A stretch of 20,081 nucleotides of DNA. It comes from a virus. The notes beneath the pieces were generated by a model. The model saw only the letters and a program-made list of their open reading frames with translations, had not been told where the DNA came from and did not search any database. Positions 12,271 to 19,369 of the stretch are shown one piece after another. A program made the translations under genes and the position numbers. Numbering within the stretch: the stretch's first letter is position 1; each line of letters starts with the position of its first letter. The stretch is taken from IMG/VR virus record IMGVR_UViG_3300046804_001095, positions 1-20,081 of that record, one strand, 5' to 3'.

Positions 12271-13824
12271 TTAAACGAAGGCTGCTTCTAGGAAAGCCTT
12301 AAGTGAACCAAGATTTAAGCTAACTCCACCTTTATCGTCAATTCCTTCACCATCTACGACCGCATTTGCTATGGCCAATTTTTGTGTAAGCATCGCATGT
12401 TGACGCTCTTCAATTGAATCCTGCATAAGTAAATCTTGAATAACTATTGTTTTCCATTCGCTAGACGCCCTACGAATACGGCCGTTCCTTTGTACAGCGA
12501 GACCAGCATTCCACGGCAAGTCATAGTTAACGAGTAAATTAGCTTGAGGCAAGTCCACGCCATAGCCACCAGCATCAGAACTAACAAGGATGCGAACATT
12601 AGGATCAGTCTGAAACTTAAGTTTAGAAGACTCTTTATCTTTAGCATTCATTTCTCCGGTATACGGCGTAGATATATCTCGCCCTAGAGTCTCACGGATT
12701 ATGTCAACCATCTTTACATAACTAGTAAAGATAACTACTTTATTGCCTTCGTAGTCATCTAGAAAGGTATTTACATACTCTTTTAGTACGGAAAGCTTAG
12801 GGGACTTTGACAAAGAGCCTAGTAGGTCTAACTCCTTTAACTCTGCGGCATACTTAGAGGACTCTGCGGATACAGACAATAACTCTGGGTGATCGCACAA
12901 CATTCTTAAAGATAAAAGACGAGACATAATCTTTCCGCGTAATGCGTTTTCTTGATTGTCTCCACCATCGTAGTGTGAAAACAAATCAAAAGAAGAACCA
13001 AAAGACTCTATAGCTTCATCAAGAGTTGCTAATAAATCTCTGACAATATACTTATAAAGCTTGGCCCCAGCAGAATCAAAAGGAACAAGAATGGGCTCAG
13101 CAAAAATTGTTTCTGGAAGATAAGGGGCAACATCAGGATCTGATTGACGCTTACGAACGCAAGCCTCGGACAAGGTCTTATTTAGTAAAGGTAAGTTGCG
13201 GTATCGTTCAACACCACCAAACCGATTACGTACAATAAAAGTTTGATCAAAAAGATCAAATCTACCTAAGACCTTAGAATCAACAAATTGCATAATAGAG
13301 TAGAGCTCTTCTGGTTTTCCGTTTTCTACCGGTGTACCAGTAAGAGCAAACTTATAGGGACTAGATAATTTTTTTACGTGTTTGGATCGTTTTGATTTAA
13401 AACTTTTGATTGCTGTGGCTTCGTCGCAGACAATGAATCCTGTAGGGAGCTGTCGTACATACTCCCAGTCGTTAACAACTTGCTCGTAGTTAATAATGAC
13501 GTAATCCACGAGTGTATGCCCCCAGTCGAAGGCTTCTTGGTATTGGGCAGCACGCTGTTTTGGCGTTCCGTCAATAACCAAAGGTGTTGAAGATCCATTG
13601 GTAAACTTCCTTATCTGGTCAGCCCATTGATACTTAAGGCTGGAAAGGCAAATAATAATGCCTGGCTCTGTTATTGAACCCTCATCCATGAGACGTTCTA
13701 TAGCGGCAATAGTTAAAACAGTTTTACCCAAACCAAGATCGTATGCAACTAACATCTTTCCTCGGGTGCACATGGCATCCACTGCATCCGGTTGATATGG
13801 AAGCAGAGTGCCAGTAAATGTCAT
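12271..13824 (-). CDS. SNF2-family DEAD-like helicase/ATPase
   Basis: A 517-residue two-domain superfamily 2 ATPase. Motif I is GLGK34-T within YDLGLGKTVLTIAAIE, motif Ia CLSSLKYQW, motif II D134-E-A-T (Thr for His), motif III LTGTP165, then the second domain with VVIFTSYV, motif V SSDAGGYGVDLPQA and motif VI Q445-R-N-G-R-I-R-R with the arginine finger. The QRNGR box and D-L-G-L-G-K-T place it in the SNF2 branch, as in many phages. It may remodel or translocate on duplex DNA for replication, recombination or host-defence evasion. ATG at 13824 overlaps the previous stop as TAATG. Confidence 0.95.
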   Translation of the reverse strand: MTFTGTLLPYQPDAVDAMCTRGKMLVAYDLGLGKTVLTIAAIERLMDEGSITEPGIIICLSSLKYQWADQIRKFTNGSSTPLVIDGTPKQRAAQYQEAFDWGHTLVDYVIINYEQVVNDWEYVRQLPTGFIVCDEATAIKSFKSKRSKHVKKLSSPYKFALTGTPVENGKPEELYSIMQFVDSKVLGRFDLFDQTFIVRNRFGGVERYRNLPLLNKTLSEACVRKRQSDPDVAPYLPETIFAEPILVPFDSAGAKLYKYIVRDLLATLDEAIESFGSSFDLFSHYDGGDNQENALRGKIMSRLLSLRMLCDHPELLSVSAESSKYAAELKELDLLGSLSKSPKLSVLKEYVNTFLDDYEGNKVVIFTSYVKMVDIIRETLGRDISTPYTGEMNAKDKESSKLKFQTDPNVRILVSSDAGGYGVDLPQANLLVNYDLPWNAGLAVQRNGRIRRASSEWKTIVIQDLLMQDSIEERQHAMLTQKLAIANAVVDGEGIDDKGGVSLNLGSLKAFLEAAFV

Positions 13825-14021
13825 TAGTTACCCCTTATTATTGCCATTACTTCCACAAGTATAGCAGTGGCAGATTTAGGGCTTCCACTTTGATAGAACT
13901 CGCTGACATGAGCAATCTCGTTAATGATACGAGCACGCAGTTCAGCCTCAGTCTCCGTATATCGCTTTTTCCCCAAATACGCAGTGCTTAGCTTTCGTGA
14001 TGCCGTACTGGATCTGCTCAT
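13824..14021 (-). CDS. Small unknown protein overlapping primase 3' end
   Basis: A 65-residue basic protein. The part past residue 20 (ETEAELRARIINEIAHVSEFYQSG ... AILVEVMAIIRGN) is two amphipathic helices and ends one base before the helicase ATG (TAATG). The ATG at 14021 has GGAG about 9 nt upstream but lies 74 nt inside the primase gene, an unusually long overlap. A TTG at residue 16 (position 13976) would shorten the overlap but lacks a ribosome site. The helical C-terminal part is the more convincing region. Function unknown. Confidence 0.5.
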   Translation of the reverse strand: MSRSSTASRKLSTAYLGKKRYTETEAELRARIINEIAHVSEFYQSGSPKSATAILVEVMAIIRGN

Positions 14022-14925
14022 ACCCCATGTCTCCTATGTCTTTTATACCGCTAGCTCCGTAATTAAAGAACAGGCATTCAAAGCCCTGCTCTTTACTTAG
14101 AGCAAGCATTTCTTTAGAAGCTTTTTCTCCAGCCTTATCAATACTAGGGTTATCGAAAGCAAAAATCAACTTCTCAGCTTTACGAAACAAAGCAACCTGG
14201 TCCGAGCTGACACTGGCTCCAAAAGTTGATACGCCTTGACTCAATCTCATTGAGCTCAGTTTTACGACATCCAAAGGAGACTCAACTACGACCATAGTTG
14301 TAGAAGTCCAGACATCTAAACCAAAGAGCGTAGTAGATTTCTTGACTCCAGTAGGTCTATTGCGGAAAGTTCTATTGCTCTGACCCTTTTCTTGCCAACC
14401 CAAAAGTTTTCCGTTCTCAGGATTTCTTATAGGGGTAATCCAAGCCTCTTGACGCCTATCCCATCTAACCCCGTAAGTATCGCAAGCCGTATCAGTAAGC
14501 TGACGTGCCTGTAATGCCCAGTCAGGCGGCCTGTCAAACACTGCAAGGCGTGCTTCGCTCATCTCTACCGGCTTAGGTAAAGAAACGTAAGACTCCCTGA
14601 GTTCCTCTAACTGTTTGGTTAGTTGTTCAAAATCAACTTCAACATTTGCACGAAGCCACTCTTTTGCAGCTTCAAGATCTAACCGGCCCCAAGAAGTGTT
14701 TAACTCTTTAACCTCGGCTACAAGAGTTAGAAGTGTGCCTTTGTATCCACAGGAGAAGCAGTGGTGGACACCAGAATCACAATTCATAGACCAAGAAGGG
14801 TTGTGATCTTCCCGACCAACACGTTCTAAGTGCATGGGGCAGTAACCTTGTAGCTCTCGGTTACGTTGTTCTGTTAGAACACCGAGACGCAACAAAGCCT
14901 GTTGAACATCTCCATCACGATACAT
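13948..14925 (-). CDS. DnaG-type DNA primase
   Basis: A 325-residue primase with a CHC2-type zinc finger (C29, H32, C56, C59; GYCPMH ... HHCFSCGYKG), a middle linker with coiled region (about 97-115), and a Toprim domain. Toprim has VVVE215 and the acidic pair D258 and D263 in FAFDNPSIDKAG, i.e. D-x4-D instead of D-x-D, with A-G after it as usual. The domain would make RNA primers for the polymerase, recruited by the DnaB helicase. ATG at 14925 follows directly on the TAG of the upstream gene (TAGATG) with no strong Shine-Dalgarno, so coupling is probable. Length is short compared with bacterial DnaG, since the helicase-binding C-terminal domain is absent. Confidence 0.9.
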   Translation of the reverse strand: MYRDGDVQQALLRLGVLTEQRNRELQGYCPMHLERVGREDHNPSWSMNCDSGVHHCFSCGYKGTLLTLVAEVKELNTSWGRLDLEAAKEWLRANVEVDFEQLTKQLEELRESYVSLPKPVEMSEARLAVFDRPPDWALQARQLTDTACDTYGVRWDRRQEAWITPIRNPENGKLLGWQEKGQSNRTFRNRPTGVKKSTTLFGLDVWTSTTMVVVESPLDVVKLSSMRLSQGVSTFGASVSSDQVALFRKAEKLIFAFDNPSIDKAGEKASKEMLALSKEQGFECLFFNYGASGIKDIGDMGYEQIQYGITKAKHCVFGEKAIYGD

Positions 14926-15141
14926 CTATGAAAAGTCAGCAATCACTCGATACATAATCTCAGTGTAAACCGCAGCATTAGATGCTAAGTCTTCTGGATG
15001 ATGCAAGTCTTTAGCAGTGCTTGGCCAGTTAGAGTACATATAACCACGCAAGCTTTCTGCAAACTTATCTACAAACTGATCAATAGTCATATACCCGCGT
15101 TCAATAAGCTGCTCATCTGTAGGCATTTTAAATTTAGCCAT
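14926..15141 (-). CDS. Small unknown protein between zinc ribbon and primase
   Basis: A 71-residue protein starting at ATG 15141, chosen because GGGAGGG lies 6 nt upstream; the longer frame contains unlikely N-terminal residues. It has MPTDEQLIERGYMTIDQFVDKFAESLRGYMYSNW and a C-terminal helix (AAVYTEIMYRVIADFS). The composition is helical, neutral to slightly acidic, without Cys or motifs. The stop abuts the primase ATG, suggesting coupled expression with primase, perhaps a partner. No family recognised. Confidence 0.68.
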   Translation of the reverse strand: MAKFKMPTDEQLIERGYMTIDQFVDKFAESLRGYMYSNWPSTAKDLHHPEDLASNAAVYTEIMYRVIADFS

Positions 15142-15322
15142 TGTATTCCCTCCCGTCGATAGGTGTAGGAGCTGTTGCGAGTGCATCACACAAGGCACAC
15201 TGCATATCAAGCATGTATAAGGAAATCTCCCCATCCTCAAACATAGCCTTTACGTTCCACAAAGTCGAACCGCAAACACACACGTGTAACGGAGCGTCTT
15301 TGTCTCTAAGATCTAAACTCAT
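15134..15322 (-). CDS. Small zinc-ribbon protein
   Basis: A 62-residue protein with two cysteine pairs, C15-x-C17 (HVCVCGSTLW) and C42-x2-C45 (MQCALCDA), typical of small actinophage zinc-binding proteins. Between them lies an acidic beta-hairpin (FEDGEISLYML). ATG at 15322 forms an ATGA overlap with the WhiB stop and has GAGGGC 6 nt upstream. Possible roles are a nucleic-acid or protein adaptor in replication; the name of the family is not known to me. Confidence 0.75.
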   Translation of the reverse strand: MSLDLRDKDAPLHVCVCGSTLWNVKAMFEDGEISLYMLDMQCALCDALATAPTPIDGREYNG

Positions 15323-15573
15323 ATTAATGCCCTCTTTCGTCGTCGCATATTTCTACGTTCATTTGGAGTCGTAGCTCCCCAGATACCCTCAAGGCTTGAA
15401 TCCTTGATTGCATACACCAAACACGCTGAGGTTAAAGGACAGCTTTGGCAGATAGCTTTAGCTTGTAGCACGGCTATTCTGTCATCATAGTCTTCTGGAA
15501 AGAACATCTCCGGATCCACAGACTTGCAAGCTTGAGTTCCATCAAATGGTACTGATTCCAAATAGAGATCCAT
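15319..15573 (-). CDS. WhiB-family transcription factor, canonical type
   Basis: An 84-residue Wbl protein with the four cluster cysteines C16, C42, C45 and C51 in the canonical C-x2-C-x5-C order (ICQSCPLTSAC), then EGIWGATTPNERRNMRRRKR, where GIWG is the sigma-contacting turn and the basic tail contacts DNA. ATG at 15573 lies 32 nt inside the DnaB gene, with GGGAAG and GAAG upstream; longer forms would translate the helicase frame and look unnatural. This copy is sandwiched in the replication operon, unlike the second WhiB at 5290-5619. It may switch transcription between host and phage promoters. Confidence 0.93.
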   Translation of the reverse strand: MDLYLESVPFDGTQACKSVDPEMFFPEDYDDRIAVLQAKAICQSCPLTSACLVYAIKDSSLEGIWGATTPNERRNMRRRKRALI

Positions 15574-16783
15574 ACTCTTCAAACTTCCCTTCTTCCCAGT
15601 CCCATAGCAGATCACTTGTAGCCGGTCCGCAGTTACGGCTTGCAACGATACGTAGTTCACGAGATGTGTCATCTTCCTCATCTTGCTTTTGCAAACCAAG
15701 GATTACATCAGAATCTTGATAGAAAGATGATGAATAACCAATAGCATCTGCTGATACTTGACGCTTCTTCATCTTCCACAATAGAACCTGAGTAGAGATA
15801 ACAATAGGAAGTTTCTTAGCCATAGCTAAATGTTTTAAGTTGCGAGTAATGTTTGTAAGTGCTTGAGGGCTATTGGATTCCCCAGTTACCTCATCAGTCA
15901 TGAGATAGACACCATCTACAAATACGATGTCAGGACGAATCTTGTCGATCTTTGCAGCAAGACCTGTAACAGTCATTGCAGATACAGAATCGGTTAGATA
16001 AAACTTGTGCATCGTTTCCATTGCTTTCAACTCAGCCATGTAACGATCTTCTTCAGCTTTAGTCAGGGCCCCGCGAATGAGCCGAGAGTGAGCAATGCGA
16101 GCACGCATCGAGTCGTGTCGCTGCTGCTGCTCTAAGTTGGTCATCTCAAAAGATTGGAACATTGGAACAAAGCCGTCTCTATGTACGTTGACTGCCATCT
16201 GCATTGCAAGGACTGATTTACCTGTCTTAGGTGGAGCGATAATGGTTACAAGTTGTCCTGGCTGTAAACCTGCAGTTGCCTCATCGATTGTTTTAAACCC
16301 AGTTGCAAAACCTAGTAAACCATTTGGTCGTGTCTTGATATTTGTGTAATCATCAAAGCGTTTAGTGGCGTTATCAGTTAGATCAATATCCCCGGACTCA
16401 CGAACGCCCTCATCAATTAGTCTTGCTACACCTTGACTAAGAACAGCAATAGCGCCGTTATGATCACCACTAGCAATAGCTTCGGAAGCATCCTGAACAA
16501 CTGTGATTGCGTGTTGACGTTTGCGGTATTCAACTAACTGATCTAAAAGATACTCAAGAGTGTCATCAACAGCTAACAAACGATAGGTTGGAAAGTTATC
16601 TAGAACAGTAACTGCAGTAGGTACTTCTTGATATTTAGTCCAATGTTGACGTAAGAATCTCCAGACTTGACGATTTTCATCAACAAAAAACCAGTCGTCA
16701 GTAACTCCTGCTTCAAGTAATGGAGAGATATCTCGGGTTCGAACAGCTCGAGATAATAATCTGACCTCGTTGTCTGCTGCCAC
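15542..16783 (-). CDS. Replicative DNA helicase, DnaB-like
   Basis: A 413-residue RecA-fold helicase. A helical N-terminal domain (about 1-130) precedes the core. Walker A is A-P-P-K-T-G-K189-S190, followed by FQSFEM (the DnaB-type catalytic Glu E213), Walker B IVFVD290, and QVLLWKMKKRQVSADAIGYSSSFYQDSDVILGL with a Lys/Arg-rich loop. It would form a hexamer unwinding the fork. GTG at 16783 has GGGAGG 5 nt upstream and overlaps the previous stop as TAGTG. The DnaC-like loader two genes upstream would place it, and the primase downstream would partner it. It is somewhat shorter than bacterial DnaB. Confidence 0.95.
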   Translation of the reverse strand: MAADNEVRLLSRAVRTRDISPLLEAGVTDDWFFVDENRQVWRFLRQHWTKYQEVPTAVTVLDNFPTYRLLAVDDTLEYLLDQLVEYRKRQHAITVVQDASEAIASGDHNGAIAVLSQGVARLIDEGVRESGDIDLTDNATKRFDDYTNIKTRPNGLLGFATGFKTIDEATAGLQPGQLVTIIAPPKTGKSVLAMQMAVNVHRDGFVPMFQSFEMTNLEQQQRHDSMRARIAHSRLIRGALTKAEEDRYMAELKAMETMHKFYLTDSVSAMTVTGLAAKIDKIRPDIVFVDGVYLMTDEVTGESNSPQALTNITRNLKHLAMAKKLPIVISTQVLLWKMKKRQVSADAIGYSSSFYQDSDVILGLQKQDEEDDTSRELRIVASRNCGPATSDLLWDWEEGKFEEYGSLFGISTI

Positions 16784-17187
16784 TATAACCTCCCAGTATC
16801 AATAAACTTACTGCCGTATCTTAAACCTCTCGATGGGATATCTACAACTCCCATAAGTTCCGGTCTATATGGTAACTCTGCTACTAGATCAGATACTACC
16901 GGGTAGGCAATCGCATAGTTAAATGGATTAGTCCCAAGATTATTTAAATCTTCTAAAACCTCGTCCATCTCTTTTTGTGAGTACCCAAACCCAACTAATT
17001 CTAAAGTGTAACTAAACTTTTCTGCAAAACGCCAAAAGAAAGAAAGTTGCTGCCGGTTGTATACAGACTCTTCGCTGAATACTGGTATGCCCAATACTTT
17101 TTTTACATTAGGTCTTTTATCGAGAATACAATCTAGAGTTACTGCAACCCTTAAAGGAATCTCGTTAGATATGTCGCCCCCACGCAT
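16783..17187 (-). CDS. Unrecognised protein upstream of DnaB helicase
   Basis: A 134-residue protein with no Cys pair or P loop. It reads IPLRVAVTLDCILDKRP at the N-terminus, a long aromatic helix FWRFAEKFSYTLELVGFGYSQ, then NPFNYAIAYPVVSDLVAELPYRPELMGV. The VAVTLDCIL strand resembles the first strand of HAD-type hydrolases, but only D19 is in place and the other HAD motifs are not clear, so I leave it unnamed. ATG at 17187 lies 2 nt after the SWIM-gene stop with a weak ribosome site, suggesting coupling. Between loader and helicase genes it may be a replisome accessory. Confidence 0.7.
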   Translation of the reverse strand: MRGGDISNEIPLRVAVTLDCILDKRPNVKKVLGIPVFSEESVYNRQQLSFFWRFAEKFSYTLELVGFGYSQKEMDEVLEDLNNLGTNPFNYAIAYPVVSDLVAELPYRPELMGVVDIPSRGLRYGSKFIDTGRL

Positions 17188-17189
17188 AT

Positions 17190-17486
17190 CTACAGCACTT
17201 CAATTTTGCCGTAAGTAATCAGTAAGTTTCTAAAAGCTTTAGGATCTTTCTGTGCGACAGCAGCATCGAGTTTAGATGCTTTGCTAGAGATAGCTGTTGG
17301 ATAAACTCCGTCGTTCTCATCCATACGGGTTTTTACAAAACGGGTATGTTTGCAAGAGTTTCTAAAGCCAAACCCATCACAGTTACAACGTAACCTTAAA
17401 GAAGACATGTTGATCTCTACTTCGTGAACTCCTGTGTCTGAAAGAAACAATTGCATTGCTTTCCAGTAAGTCATTGCTGTCCTCAT
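17190..17486 (-). CDS. SWIM-like zinc-finger protein
   Basis: A 98-residue protein. The core RLRCNCDGFGFRNSCKHTRFV carries C34-x-C36, then C45-x-H47, the C-x-C...C-x-H layout of SWIM domains, which bind zinc and often DNA or protein. A beta strand (VHEVEINMSSLRLRC) leads into it, and a helical tail with KASKLDAAVAQKDPKAFRNLL follows. ATG at 17486 makes an ATGA overlap with the loader stop; a second ATG four codons later with AGGA 5 nt upstream is possible. Its position between helicase loader and helicase suggests a replication accessory. The motif is visible but the name rests on it alone. Confidence 0.75.
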   Translation of the reverse strand: MRTAMTYWKAMQLFLSDTGVHEVEINMSSLRLRCNCDGFGFRNSCKHTRFVKTRMDENDGVYPTAISSKASKLDAAVAQKDPKAFRNLLITYGKIEVL

Positions 17487-18157
17487 CTACGTCGATCCCC
17501 TTTCGCTATTATGTCAATTGGAATGAAAGCTTCGTATGCAAAACTACCCATAGCTTCGCCATACACCGTGCTCCAACTCTTTAGTGGAACGTTAGTTGTA
17601 ACGATAGTTGGAAAACCAGCATTAAACCTAGAGCGTAGTAAAGCATCAAATGTATTTTCCGCCCAACCGGTAGCTGTGCGGTGTTCTTTGCCCAAATCGT
17701 CTAGAACAAATGTTCGAACGTTATGTTCTCTGGAACCCTCTCCGTAAATCCCATTGATCATAGTTTCGATGCTGTCATCAAACTCTGACCACTGAGCCTT
17801 CTGAACCCTAAGGAGCTTTGGATAGTCCATAAACATGGCTGGGCGCTTTGGGTTCAAATCTGGCATGCCCCAGGCCTCCCTAGACATACCCCTAATAAGC
17901 TCCTGGAGGGCCGTAGAGGCGAGAGTAGTCTTCCCGTGACCTGGTTCACCTACCAAGAGCAATCCACGACCGCAATTGGGGTTTCCGGCTGCTTGTATAA
18001 CTTTCCCAGCCTTGACCATCTCAACCCACATCTTGACCTTTTCTAGGGAATCAGATGGCTCGATATCTGAGAACTCCCACCCAACAGTTTTCATTGGGAG
18101 GTTTGCTCCGTTGATCTGTGCCCGGAGTGTTCCTGGTAATTCTGAAATGTTATACAT
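17483..18157 (-). CDS. DnaC/IstB-like AAA+ helicase loader
   Basis: A 224-residue AAA+ ATPase. Walker A is G70-E-P-G-H-G-K76-T77, Walker B FVLD153-D154-L, and sensor 1 TIVT-T188-N189. A short N-terminal arm (about 1-35) replaces the larger helicase-binding domain of DnaC. The family loads the DnaB hexamer onto origin DNA, and the gene lies between an initiator and the helicase, the layout of lambda O-P. ATG at 18157 is chosen because GGAGG is 4 nt upstream and it overlaps the previous TGA by one base (TGATG); a GTG directly before it would be too close to the ribosome site. The C-terminal arginine-rich tail (GDRRR) may contact DNA. Confidence 0.9.
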   Translation of the reverse strand: MYNISELPGTLRAQINGANLPMKTVGWEFSDIEPSDSLEKVKMWVEMVKAGKVIQAAGNPNCGRGLLLVGEPGHGKTTLASTALQELIRGMSREAWGMPDLNPKRPAMFMDYPKLLRVQKAQWSEFDDSIETMINGIYGEGSREHNVRTFVLDDLGKEHRTATGWAENTFDALLRSRFNAGFPTIVTTNVPLKSWSTVYGEAMGSFAYEAFIPIDIIAKGDRRR

Positions 18158-19056
18158 CACCCCTCCAACATCTTAAGTAACTTCTCTTGATGAGCCAACG
18201 TATCCTCGTCCAACTGAGTGGACTCCGCAACTCGACTAACAATTCCGTGAACTGTTCCGTAGTATTTCATAAACCGCTGGTATACCGGCAAACCTACACC
18301 AATATCGTTCAACATTCTAGGGTCATCAAAAAACATACGCATACCCTTGAGAATAGATATACGAGCAACTCCTTGCCCAACCAATCTGTTAATCCAGGTA
18401 ATCAAATGTTTTCCGTTTACTTGATTTGGAGCACCGGCATGGATTTTCATGTACATGTCGTAAAACTCAGCAACTAGCTCACCAGTTGTCCAATCTTCTT
18501 CTGGAACATTAATTCTGTCCCTAGACTCTTTCTCAACTTTAGTTTTCTTTGGTCGGGCACCCCCAACTTTTAGAGCGCTAACCTTTCCGATAGATCCTGA
18601 GTCATCTTCGGTATCTAGAACAACTTTGCGTTTTGGCTTTTCCGGGGTTGTGTTATCTCCGAGTCCTGGCCATCCCATTGCAACCTCTCCTTTTCCTTTT
18701 TGGGGCGCAGCCCCTATAGATACAGTTACGTTAGTAACTGTATCTATATCTTTACTACTAGTAGATAGATCACTAGTACTAGTTACTGTATCACTACCTA
18801 TGTATAGAACGCCTGAAAATCCGTCGTCGGTGAATTTCAGTGCTGTACGCCATTGACCAGAGTTATCTTGGTGTCGAACAGCTTTAATGTACCTATGGAA
18901 CTTAAGTTCTGACATAGCGTTTCTAATTGCATCGCGTCCTTCTGGAACTGACGCAGACATTTCTTCCGCAGATAAAACGCGGCCTACTTCAACATAGTAT
19001 GCAAAAAGACCCCTAGCACGAAGTGATAGGTTTGGGTCTGAATATGGTGACTTCAT
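18157..19056 (-). CDS. Phage replication initiator with N-terminal winged helix (lambda-O-like)
   Basis: A 299-residue protein in three parts. Residues 1-80 form a winged HTH: LSLRARGLFAYYVEVGR, EGRDAIRNAMSELKFHRYIKAV and NSGQWRTALKFT. Residues 81-185 are a Ser/Thr/Lys-rich, probably disordered linker. Residues 186-299 are helical, with AEFYDMYMKIHAGAPNQVNGKHLITWINRLVGQG resembling primosome/DnaD-type C-terminal domains. Such proteins bind the origin and hand on the helicase through the loader. ATG at 19056 has GGAGG about 5 nt upstream, inside a hairpin. The next gene is the DnaC-like loader, which supports an initiator role. The linker-coding DNA holds a palindrome cluster (18702-18792). 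A general transcription factor is the main alternative. Confidence 0.72.
   Translation of the reverse strand: MKSPYSDPNLSLRARGLFAYYVEVGRVLSAEEMSASVPEGRDAIRNAMSELKFHRYIKAVRHQDNSGQWRTALKFTDDGFSGVLYIGSDTVTSTSDLSTSSKDIDTVTNVTVSIGAAPQKGKGEVAMGWPGLGDNTTPEKPKRKVVLDTEDDSGSIGKVSALKVGGARPKKTKVEKESRDRINVPEEDWTTGELVAEFYDMYMKIHAGAPNQVNGKHLITWINRLVGQGVARISILKGMRMFFDDPRMLNDIGVGLPVYQRFMKYYGTVHGIVSRVAESTQLDEDTLAHQEKLLKMLEG
18702..18792. repeat. Palindrome cluster inside the initiator gene, candidate origin
   Basis: In 91 bp there are a 5-bp GC hairpin (18702-18714, GGGGC-GCA-GCCCC), then directly a perfect 15-bp inverted repeat (18715-18729 and 18734-18748, 4-nt GTTA loop), a 10-bp palindrome CTACTAGTAG (18755-18764) and a 12-bp palindrome ACTAGTACTAGT (18772-18783). 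GTTACTGTATC at 18782-18792 repeats the right arm segment GTAACTGTATC (18734-18744) with one change. The stretch encodes linker residues 88-118 of the initiator. Lambda and relatives place their origin iterons in exactly this part of gene O. Confidence 0.55.
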
Positions 19057-19083
19057 AGTCTCCTCCTTCTTGGAGGACAGACT
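19057..19083 (-). promoter_or_regulatory. Hairpin sequestering the initiator Shine-Dalgarno
   Basis: Minus-strand RNA has AGUCU-GU-CCUCC, loop AAGAA, then GGAGG-AGACU directly before AUG. The 10-bp stem (2-nt bulge) locks GGAGG in its 3' arm. As DNA, it is a near-palindrome beside the promoter candidate and could equally be an operator. Confidence 0.5.
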
Positions 19084-19110
19084 CTATAGTGGAGGAACCC
19101 TTCTTGGCAA
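19083..19110 (-). promoter_or_regulatory. Promoter candidate for the replication operon
   Basis: On the minus strand TTGCCA (19110-19105) and TATAGA (19088-19083) are separated by 16 nt. The -35 matches five of six consensus bases and the -10 four of six. It overlaps the 3' end of the membrane-protein gene, and its start point would fall inside the hairpin before the initiator. Confidence 0.4.
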
Positions 19111-19359
19111 ACCGCGAACAACTCGCTCTGGGGTTCCGGTCACAAGATTCTCAATAATTACCGATGATGTTAGTCCTAGAAAAGCTGCAGCTAGTACATA
19201 AAAGATCTGGTCCCAGCCCATTGGCCTAAGAACTAAACAAGCTACTGTGCTCATAGATAGGGCAAGTAAGCCTCTCCACTTTCCTAAGGATATTAATAGT
19301 TCTTCTATGGCCGTTAATACGCAGGCTACAGCCCAAGCTGCTACTAATAGTTCAGTCAT
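19084..19359 (-). CDS. Small membrane protein with three hydrophobic segments (possible holin)
   Basis: A 91-residue protein with hydrophobic segments at about 3-25, 30-45 and 51-73, followed by a basic cytosolic-type tail (ERVVRGLPRRVPPL). Size, three helices and charged tail fit holins and other small phage membrane proteins, but holin families are diverse and nothing specific is recognised. ATG at 19359 lies 10 nt after the tail-protein stop. The closest AAGGAG is about 14 nt upstream with a small GTAGG/CCTAC repeat between, so initiation may rely on coupling. The endolysin is at the other end of the window, so a lysis cassette is not demonstrated. Confidence 0.65.
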   Translation of the reverse strand: MTELLVAAWAVACVLTAIEELLISLGKWRGLLALSMSTVACLVLRPMGWDQIFYVLAAAFLGLTSSVIIENLVTGTPERVVRGLPRRVPPL

Positions 19360-19369
19360 GGGTAGGAAC

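Noticed and set aside
15574-15699. Longer N-terminus for the replication-operon WhiB
   Set aside because: It would overlap DnaB by more than 150 nt and has no WhiB-like sequence before residue 43.
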